A DNA stretch of 19,488 nt, from assembly GCA_002353525.1 (NCBI GenBank), contig DEJV01000026.1, positions 1-19,488 on the forward strand. The letters run 5' to 3'. The stretch is from Prevotella sp. UBA2739. Its GTDB lineage: Bacteria > Bacteroidota > Bacteroidia > Bacteroidales > Bacteroidaceae. Below, one piece after another: positions 14,677-19,488 of this stretch (positions within the stretch are counted from its first letter, which is position 1; each line of letters begins with the position of its first letter). The notes below the pieces were generated by a model, which saw only the letters and a program-made list of their open reading frames with translations, was not told where the DNA came from and made no database searches. Made by a program: the position numbers and the translations under genes.

Positions 14677-16395
14677 ATGGCACAGAATAAATCAAACCGG
14701 TATCTCCCTGTCATCATGGCACTCTGTGTCGTGATAGGCATCATTATCGGAACATTCTATACCAACCATTTCTCAGGCAACAGGCTGAACATCATCAACA
14801 GTGGCAGCAACCGCCTGAACAACATTCTGCACATCGTGGACGACCAGTATGTTGACAAAGTGGACATCGACTCGCTGGTCGACAAGGCCATTCCGCTGAT
14901 ACTGGCCGAACTGGACCCCCACTCGGTCTACATCAATGCCAAGGACGTGCAGATTGCCACCGACGACCTGAAGGGCTCGTTCTCGGGCGTGGGCATCGAG
15001 TTCACCATCCGCGAAGATACCATTCACGTGCAGAACGTGATTAGCAACGGGCCTGCCGAGCGTGCCGGACTGGTGGCTGGCGACAAGATTGTGAGCGTAG
15101 ACGACAAGCCTTTTGTGGGTAAGATTGTGACCAACGAGGAAGCCATGCACCGGCTGAAAGGCCCCAAAGACACGAAGGTGAAGCTGGGCGTGCTGCGTTA
15201 TGGCTCGAACAAAGTGCAATACTTCACCGTCACCCGCGGCGACATCCCCGTAAAGAGCATCAGCGCCACCTATATGCTGGACGAGAACACAGGCTACATC
15301 CGCATCAAGAGCTTTGGCGAGACCACCTATTCCGACCTGCTCATCTCGCTGGCCAAGCTCTCGCAAGAGGGATTCTCCAATCTGGTCATCGACCTGCGCG
15401 ACAACACCGGCGGCTATCTGCAGTCGGCCGTTCAGATGGTGAACGAGTTCCTGCCTAAAGACCGCCTCATCGTGTACACACAAGGACGCAAGTCGCCACG
15501 CCACGACTATCGCAGCGACGGCCGCGGCAGCTATCAGAAGATACCTCTCGTGGTGCTTATCAACGAGGGCTCGGCCTCGGCTTCGGAGATATTTGCCGGT
15601 GCCATCCAGGACAACGACCGCGGCACCATCATCGGGCGCCGTTCGTTCGGCAAGGGACTGGTGCAGCAACAACTGCCATTCGCCGACGGCTCGCTCATCC
15701 GTCTGACCGTGGCCCGTTACTATACTCCTTCGGGCCGCTGCATTCAAAAACCCTATACTGCCGGCGGTGACAAGAACTACGAGCAAGACCTCATCAGCCG
15801 CTACGAGCACGGCGAGTTCTTCAATCAGGACAGCATCAAGCACACCGGTCCTGCCTACAAGACCAGCATCGGGCGCACCGTCTATGGCGGCGGCGGCATC
15901 ACACCCGACATTTTCGTGCCCGAAGACACACTGGGCATGACCTCTTACTACAAACAGGCCAGCATGAGCGGACTCATTCTGCAGTTTGCCTTCACCTATA
16001 CCGACGACAACCGTCTGAAGCTCAACAACTTCAAAGAGATGATGGAACTATCCGACTATCTGGTGAAGCAAAACACCGTAGACAAGTTTGCCACCTATGC
16101 CGACCAGCGAGGACTGAAGCGCCGCAACCTGATGATCATGAAGTCGCACAAACTGCTGGAACGCTACATCAACAGCCGAATCATATACAACATCATGGAT
16201 GAGAGCGCATGGAACCAATACTTGAATATCGACGACCCGGTGATTAAAGCCACCATGCAGGTTTTCAAAAACAACGAGGCTTTCCCCAAAAAACCGGAGC
16301 CAAAAACTGAGGAAAAGAAGAAAGTAGCCTTCGGCGGTAAGGTGCCTTACGAGCATCTGCCGCTGACAAGCCCCCGCTTAGTTGCCATCAGCTAG
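14677..16395 (+). CDS. S41 family C-terminal processing protease
   Basis: The 572-residue protein has an N-terminal membrane anchor (about 10-27, LPVIMALCVVIGIIIG), so it acts in the periplasm. A helical segment follows (YVDKVDIDSLVDKAI), then a PDZ domain (about 75-165, GSFSGVGIEF...AGLVAGDKIVSVDDKP), then the S41 catalytic domain. The catalytic serine lies in GSASASE (299-303 region, probably Ser301) and the lysine in SFGKGLVQ (Lys326). Such proteases trim C-termini of envelope proteins. The ATG at 14677 is chosen; a GTG at 14596 would add 27 residues that begin inside the upstream gene and look unlike protein. It lies 70 nt after the dCMP deaminase gene and may share its transcript. Confidence 0.93.
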   Translation: MAQNKSNRYLPVIMALCVVIGIIIGTFYTNHFSGNRLNIINSGSNRLNNILHIVDDQYVDKVDIDSLVDKAIPLILAELDPHSVYINAKDVQIATDDLKGSFSGVGIEFTIREDTIHVQNVISNGPAERAGLVAGDKIVSVDDKPFVGKIVTNEEAMHRLKGPKDTKVKLGVLRYGSNKVQYFTVTRGDIPVKSISATYMLDENTGYIRIKSFGETTYSDLLISLAKLSQEGFSNLVIDLRDNTGGYLQSAVQMVNEFLPKDRLIVYTQGRKSPRHDYRSDGRGSYQKIPLVVLINEGSASASEIFAGAIQDNDRGTIIGRRSFGKGLVQQQLPFADGSLIRLTVARYYTPSGRCIQKPYTAGGDKNYEQDLISRYEHGEFFNQDSIKHTGPAYKTSIGRTVYGGGGITPDIFVPEDTLGMTSYYKQASMSGLILQFAFTYTDDNRLKLNNFKEMMELSDYLVKQNTVDKFATYADQRGLKRRNLMIMKSHKLLERYINSRIIYNIMDESAWNQYLNIDDPVIKATMQVFKNNEAFPKKPEPKTEEKKKVAFGGKVPYEHLPLTSPRLVAIS

Positions 16396-16475
16396 CGCTC
16401 ATCCTCACCCGAAAAGCCGGGAGAGTATTCAAGACACAAACCACCCAGCCCATTCCGACAAGCCAGACCAATGCC

Positions 16476-17006
16476 ATGAACAAGAAAGACCTTCGAAAGT
16501 ATATACGCATGCAGAAGCAGCAGTTCACGAGCCAGCAGCTCGAGGAACTGTCGCTTCCCATCGTAAAAAAACTAATGGTTCACCCACGGGTGAAAACAGC
16601 TGCCACCATCTTGATGTACTACTCGTTGGCCGACGAGGTGAACACCCATGAGGCTATCGACGAACTGCTACGTGCGGGAAAGACCGTACTGTTGCCTGCC
16701 GTCATCAGCGACACCGAGATGGAAATACGCCATTACGAAGGACCGAAAGACTTGTTGGGAGGTTTCTTCCACATTATGGAACCCGTAGGCAGGCCATTCA
16801 CCAATTACGAGCGCATCGACGTGGCCATCATTCCTGGCATGAGTTTCGATTTACAATGCAACCGACTGGGGCGTGGAAAAGGCTACTACGACCGTTTTCT
16901 GCCCAAGATTCCCCATGCATATAAAATAGGTGTATGTTTCCCCTTCCAAAAGCTACCTGGCATTCCCGCTGAAGAGAATGACATGAAGGTAGACGAAGTG
17001 CTTTGA
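16476..17006 (+). CDS. fau: 5-formyltetrahydrofolate cyclo-ligase
   Basis: The 176-residue protein shows the signature of the family: an N-terminal basic helix KKDLRKYIRMQKQQF, the folate/nucleotide region MYYSLADEVNT, and the glycine-rich ATP loop NRLGRGKGYYDRFL (about 129-142). It uses ATP to convert 5-formyl-THF to 5,10-methenyl-THF, returning a storage or inhibitory folate to the one-carbon pool. Length is slightly short of the usual 180-200, and it ends soon after EENDMKVDEVL, where homologues often continue a few residues. Its stop codon TGA is also the first TGA of the heptamer array, so the C-terminus may have been trimmed by repeat insertion. It lies 80 nt after the S41 gene and is convergent with DUF721. 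Confidence 0.9.
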   Translation: MNKKDLRKYIRMQKQQFTSQQLEELSLPIVKKLMVHPRVKTAATILMYYSLADEVNTHEAIDELLRAGKTVLLPAVISDTEMEIRHYEGPKDLLGGFFHIMEPVGRPFTNYERIDVAIIPGMSFDLQCNRLGRGKGYYDRFLPKIPHAYKIGVCFPFQKLPGIPAEENDMKVDEVL

Positions 17007-17039
17007 CAATTGATAATTGATAATTGACAATTGACAATT
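17005..17039 (+). repeat. Heptanucleotide tandem repeat (GAYAATT x5)
   Basis: Five in-phase units run GACAATT, GATAATT, GATAATT, GACAATT, GACAATT. The first overlaps the TGA stop of the formyl-THF cyclo-ligase gene. The array fills the whole gap between two convergent genes. CAATT and AATTG inverted pairs could form weak hairpins. Confidence 0.92.
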
Positions 17040-17044
17040 AAGCC

Positions 17045-17335
17045 TCAATAGATTTTCACATCGGTGATGAGCATGCTGCCAATCTCGGCATTCAGCTTCC
17101 TCACCAGCTCGCTACGCATCATCGAAAGGTCGGAGCGCAGCGCCGGATTATAGATTTTCACGTATAGGGTTTGGTTCTTGATGAACTTCTCGCCCGTATA
17201 CTTCTCCACCACACTGCCAGCCACTTTCCCCCAAGAGTCAATAAGCCTCCTTTGCTGCAAAGGAGTTTCCAGTCCTTCGCGACGAAGAAACTGGTTGACC
17301 ACATCGTCTAATGTCAATACACTACGCTTAAACAT
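17045..17335 (-). CDS. DUF721 family protein (DciA-like)
   Basis: This 96-residue protein matches the small DUF721 family: LDDVVNQFLRREGL, RLIDSWGKVAGSVVEKYT, LYVKIYNPALRSDLSMMRSEL and a C-terminal ITDVKIY. In other bacteria the family includes DciA, which helps load the replicative helicase DnaB. Here the evidence is the fold signature and the position downstream of recF on the same strand, a common pairing. The ATG at 17335 is used. The gene is about 90 nt after recF, with a heptamer repeat array filling the gap. Confidence 0.85.
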   Translation of the reverse strand: MFKRSVLTLDDVVNQFLRREGLETPLQQRRLIDSWGKVAGSVVEKYTGEKFIKNQTLYVKIYNPALRSDLSMMRSELVRKLNAEIGSMLITDVKIY

Positions 17336-17343
17336 ATTTTTTC

Positions 17344-17441
17344 AGAGGTGAGAGGTGAGAGGTGAGAGGTGAGACATGAGAGACTAGAAATCAGAGGTGA
17401 GAAGTGAGACATGAGAGACTAGAGGTTAGAGATCAGAGAGA
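17344..17441. repeat. Heptanucleotide tandem repeat (AGAGGTG-like, 14 units) between recF and DUF721
   Basis: On the plus strand the heptamer phase holds without a break from 17344. Four AGAGGTG come first, then AGACATG, AGAGACT, AGAAATC, AGAGGTG, AGAAGTG, AGACATG, AGAGACT, AGAGGTT, AGAGATC and AGAGAGA. AGACATG-AGAGACT returns after 35 nt, a higher-order repeat of five units. The recF stop codon (17426-17428) and its last codons lie inside the array. Confidence 0.93.
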
Positions 17442-18547
17442 TGCGATGCGAGAGGCGTTATCTGCCCTTTCTCCACATGGTAGAGATGATAGTCGAAGTT
17501 GCCGTGCCGCAAAATCTGGTCGAGATGATCGCGATTGGTGTCGGTGATGAATATTTGGCCGTAATCGTCGCCCGCCACAAGCTTCACAATCTGCTCCACG
17601 CGACTGGCATCGAGCTTGTCGAAAATATCATCCAGCAAGAGTATCGGTGTGGTACGACTGTTCGTACGTTTCAGAAAGTCAAACTGCGCCAGTTTCAGCG
17701 CCAGCACAAAAGTCTTGTTTTGCCCCTGACTGCCCTCGCGCTTCATGGGATAGCCGCCCAGGAGCATCTCCAAATCGTCGCGGTGAACACCGTGCAACGA
17801 GTAGCCCACAGCCCTGTCCTTCAACCGGTCGCGCTGAATGACCTCAAGCAACGGTCCGCGCTGGCAATGAGACTGATAGCTCAGCGACACCTGCTCCTTA
17901 TCGCCTGATATGCGCTGATAAATGTCTTGGAACACCGGTATGAGTTCTTCAACAAACTGCTTGCGCTTCTGATAGATGAGCTCACCCTCGGCAGCCATCT
18001 GCTCCTCCCATATCTGCATCAAGGCCGCGTCGGGTTCTTCCTCCATCTTCAACAGCGAGTTGCGTTGCTGCAGGGCCTTGGCATAGCGGTTGAGCGCATC
18101 AATATAGGCATGATCGTATTGCGAAATCACCACGTCCATCAACCGCCGGCGCTCCTCGCTGCCCCCTTCAATCATGATGGCATCAGAAGGCGACACCAGA
18201 ATGAGCGGAATGAGCCCTATATGCTCCGAGAGCCGTTTGTATTCTTTTTTGTTGCGCTTGAAATGCTTTTTCGTGCCACGCTTCATGCCACAATACACCA
18301 GTTCCTCGTCGCCCATATCATTCACATAGGAACCCTCGAGCATGAAAAAATCCTGCCCGTGCAGCATCACCTGCGAGTCGATGGGATTGCCGGCGCTGCG
18401 GCAGAAGGAAAGATAGTAGACCGCATCCAGGAAATTGGTCTTCCCCTCGCCGTTATGGCCGATAAAGCAATTCATTTTAGGCGACAACTCGAGGTTTGCC
18501 GACTGTATGTTCTTATAATTAATGACCGAAATTTTCTTAAGAATCAT
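17426..18547 (-). CDS. recF: DNA replication and repair protein RecF
   Basis: The 373-residue protein reads MILKKISVINYKNIQ at its start, the normal RecF N-terminus. Walker A GHNGEGKTN spans 30-38. The signature region REGSQGQNKTFVLALKLAQ and Walker B LLLDDIFDKLD are near the C-terminus. RecF is an SMC-like ATPase that loads RecA at single-strand gaps with RecO and RecR. The frame is open further upstream to 18661, but that extra 38 residues comes from a repeated intergenic sequence and is not RecF-like, so the ATG at 18547 is preferred. The last few codons and the stop lie in a heptamer array. It is followed by DUF721 in the same direction and is divergent from the TPR gene. Confidence 0.94.
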   Translation of the reverse strand: MILKKISVINYKNIQSANLELSPKMNCFIGHNGEGKTNFLDAVYYLSFCRSAGNPIDSQVMLHGQDFFMLEGSYVNDMGDEELVYCGMKRGTKKHFKRNKKEYKRLSEHIGLIPLILVSPSDAIMIEGGSEERRRLMDVVISQYDHAYIDALNRYAKALQQRNSLLKMEEEPDAALMQIWEEQMAAEGELIYQKRKQFVEELIPVFQDIYQRISGDKEQVSLSYQSHCQRGPLLEVIQRDRLKDRAVGYSLHGVHRDDLEMLLGGYPMKREGSQGQNKTFVLALKLAQFDFLKRTNSRTTPILLLDDIFDKLDASRVEQIVKLVAGDDYGQIFITDTNRDHLDQILRHGNFDYHLYHVEKGQITPLASHLSDL

Positions 18548-18576
18548 GAATGTTGTGTATAAAACATTGCCGTTTC

Positions 18577-18673
18577 CGATGGCAAAGTTCGTGCAAACGA
18601 GCGCAATCAAGCCTGCTTGTTTTGCCGAGTGCAGCCGAACTTCGCTATTTTTCGATGGCAAAGTTAGTGCAAA
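18577..18673 (-). repeat. Direct 21-nt repeats flanking a recF upstream element
   Basis: CGATGGCAAAGTT[C/A]GTGCAAA occurs at 18577-18597 and 18653-18673 with one mismatch, 76 bp apart. On the recF strand each copy carries a promoter-like [GT]AACTTTG box. Between them lies a stretch (18598-18652) rich in short inverted words such as AAGC and GCTT. Confidence 0.8.
18659..18666 (-). promoter_or_regulatory. -7 box upstream of recF
   Basis: The reverse strand reads TAACTTTG, a perfect match to TAnnTTTG, about 110 nt before the recF ATG. The nearer repeat copy has GAACTTTG (18583-18590), a one-base mismatch that could be a second, weaker promoter 35 nt before the ATG. Confidence 0.5.
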
Positions 18674-18729
18674 ATAGGCAAAAAACGAAAAAAGTCTTCA
18701 ATAAATTTCAGTATGTGGGAGAATTTCTG

Positions 18730-18737
18730 TAATTTTG
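18730..18737 (+). promoter_or_regulatory. -7 box for the TPR protein gene
   Basis: TAATTTTG matches TAnnTTTG and lies 34 nt before the ATG at 18772. An imperfect TTTC at about the -33 position (18706-18709) fits the usual 19-21 bp spacing. Confidence 0.6.
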
Positions 18738-18771
18738 TGCCCCAAATGAAACATCAAAAAACAACAAAATA

Positions 18772-19470
18772 ATGGCAAACAAAAATGTAAAGCAGCAGGG
18801 TCAGCCCGTAGAAGAGACCCTCAACAAGCATGAAGCCTTCTTCATGAAATACCGGAAGGCTATTCTTATCGCAGTCGCCGCACTGGTAATTCTCTTTGCT
18901 GGCGCTATTCTCTACAAAAACTATGTAGCCGGTCCGCGTGAGGACAAAGCCAGCACCGTTCTGGCTAAAGGACAGGAGTACTTCGACGCCGAGCAGTTCG
19001 ACAAAGCGCTCAATGGCGACGGTGCCAACTTCCCTGGCTTCGTGAAAGTGGCCAGCGACTACAGCAGCACCGACGCAGGCAACCTGGCCAACCTCTATGC
19101 CGGTCTTTGCTATGCAAACCTCGGCAAATGGAACGAGGCCGTGAAATATCTCGAGCAGTACTCTGGCTCTAACGACCAGATGATCAGCCCTGCCGCACAG
19201 GGTGCCCTGGGCAATGCCTACGCCCACATCAACCAGCTTGACAAAGCCGTAAGCGCCCTGAAGAAAGCTGCCGACATGGCCGACAGCAAAGCTGAGAGCA
19301 AGACCAACAACAGCCTCTCTCCCACCTTCCTCATTCAGGCTGCCGAGATTCTCGAGAGCCAGAACAAGAAGGCCGACGCCCTGAAAATCTATCAGGACAT
19401 CAAGAAGAAGTATGTAAACGCAGCTGTCAGCCAGGAGATTGACAAGTATATTGAGCGCGTCAGCGAATAA
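18772..19470 (+). CDS. Membrane-anchored tetratricopeptide repeat protein
   Basis: The 232-residue protein has a cytoplasmic basic N-terminus, one membrane segment (about 32-49, AILIAVAALVILFAGAIL) and a TPR-rich domain. LANLYAGLCYANLGKWNEAVKYLEQY (split over two helices near 100-130) is followed by QGALGNAYAHINQLDKAVSALKKA and AAEILESQNKKADALKIYQDI. The build resembles YfgM/CcmG-type single-pass TPR proteins that bind other envelope proteins, but no specific partner can be read. It is divergent from recF with its own promoter box. The gene ends 18 nt before the window edge, where another heptamer-like repeat begins. Confidence 0.88.
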   Translation: MANKNVKQQGQPVEETLNKHEAFFMKYRKAILIAVAALVILFAGAILYKNYVAGPREDKASTVLAKGQEYFDAEQFDKALNGDGANFPGFVKVASDYSSTDAGNLANLYAGLCYANLGKWNEAVKYLEQYSGSNDQMISPAAQGALGNAYAHINQLDKAVSALKKAADMADSKAESKTNNSLSPTFLIQAAEILESQNKKADALKIYQDIKKKYVNAAVSQEIDKYIERVSE

Positions 19471-19488
19471 TTCTCAATTATCAATTCT
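19467..19488 (+). repeat. Start of a heptamer repeat at the right edge
   Basis: After the TPR stop the sequence reads ATTCTCAATTATCAATTCT. On the reverse strand this is ATTGATA-ATTGAGA units, the same 7-nt family as at 17005-17039. The array may continue beyond the window. Confidence 0.55.

Noticed and set aside
14773..15843. A 356-codon minus-strand frame
   Set aside because: It is a shadow of the S41 protease, which has PDZ and Ser-Lys active-site motifs.
18548..18661. A longer RecF starting at 18661
   Set aside because: The added 38 residues are encoded by the repeated upstream element; MILKKISVINY is the usual RecF N-terminus.
1..19488. A defence system, secretion system or biosynthetic cluster
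   Set aside because: I looked for helicase, nuclease, toxin-antitoxin, methylase, retron and synthase genes and saw none beyond MutS2, RecF and the integrase, which have known roles.

Overview
The window looks like chromosomal DNA of a Bacteroidales bacterium, most likely Prevotella or a close relative. The evidence is the repeated promoter signature TAnnTTTG (the Bacteroidetes -7 box) without clear Shine-Dalgarno sequences, Bacteroidetes-only families (DUF4199, DUF6452, DUF6048), a Bacteroides-type integrase, and the gene order dCMP deaminase / S41 protease / formyl-THF cyclo-ligase / DUF721 / recF / TPR protein. I name the genus from recall, not from a search.

Positions 1-3920 are an accessory stretch. 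It holds a minus-strand GH29 alpha-L-fucosidase that runs off the left edge, a graveyard of polysaccharide-degradation genes (the C-terminal tail of one minus-strand secreted protein, a twice-frameshifted C-terminal part of a GH115 alpha-glucuronidase, and a possible broken signal-peptide start), and an intact tyrosine recombinase. The recombinase points at the 3' end of a tRNA-Ser gene with a cluster of GGGTGTAA repeats between them. This is the usual layout of an element integrated in a tRNA gene, so the left part may be the end of a genomic island.

Positions 3921-11686 hold tRNA-Ser(UGA), mutS2, a perfect bidirectional terminator, an SRP RNA followed by tRNA-Thr(UGU), a membrane protein plus DPM1-type glycosyltransferase pair, an overlapping lipoprotein/barrel pair (DUF6452/DUF6048), and an apbE-crp pair in which the regulator has no ATG start.

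Positions 11687-19488 hold two adjacent short tandem arrays (21-nt and 22-nt units), then the housekeeping block: an M3 peptidase overlapping a dCMP deaminase, an S41 protease, and 5-formyl-THF cyclo-ligase on the plus strand. These converge on recF-DUF721 on the minus strand. A TPR membrane protein diverges from recF.

A recurrent theme is short tandem repeats between genes, especially heptanucleotide arrays at four places, two of which supply the stop codon of a neighbouring gene. I found no defence system, CRISPR array or clearly new multi-gene system. The best leads are the island edge, the deletion scar across a divergent CAZyme pair, the paired 21/22-nt arrays, and the duplicated promoter module upstream of recF.
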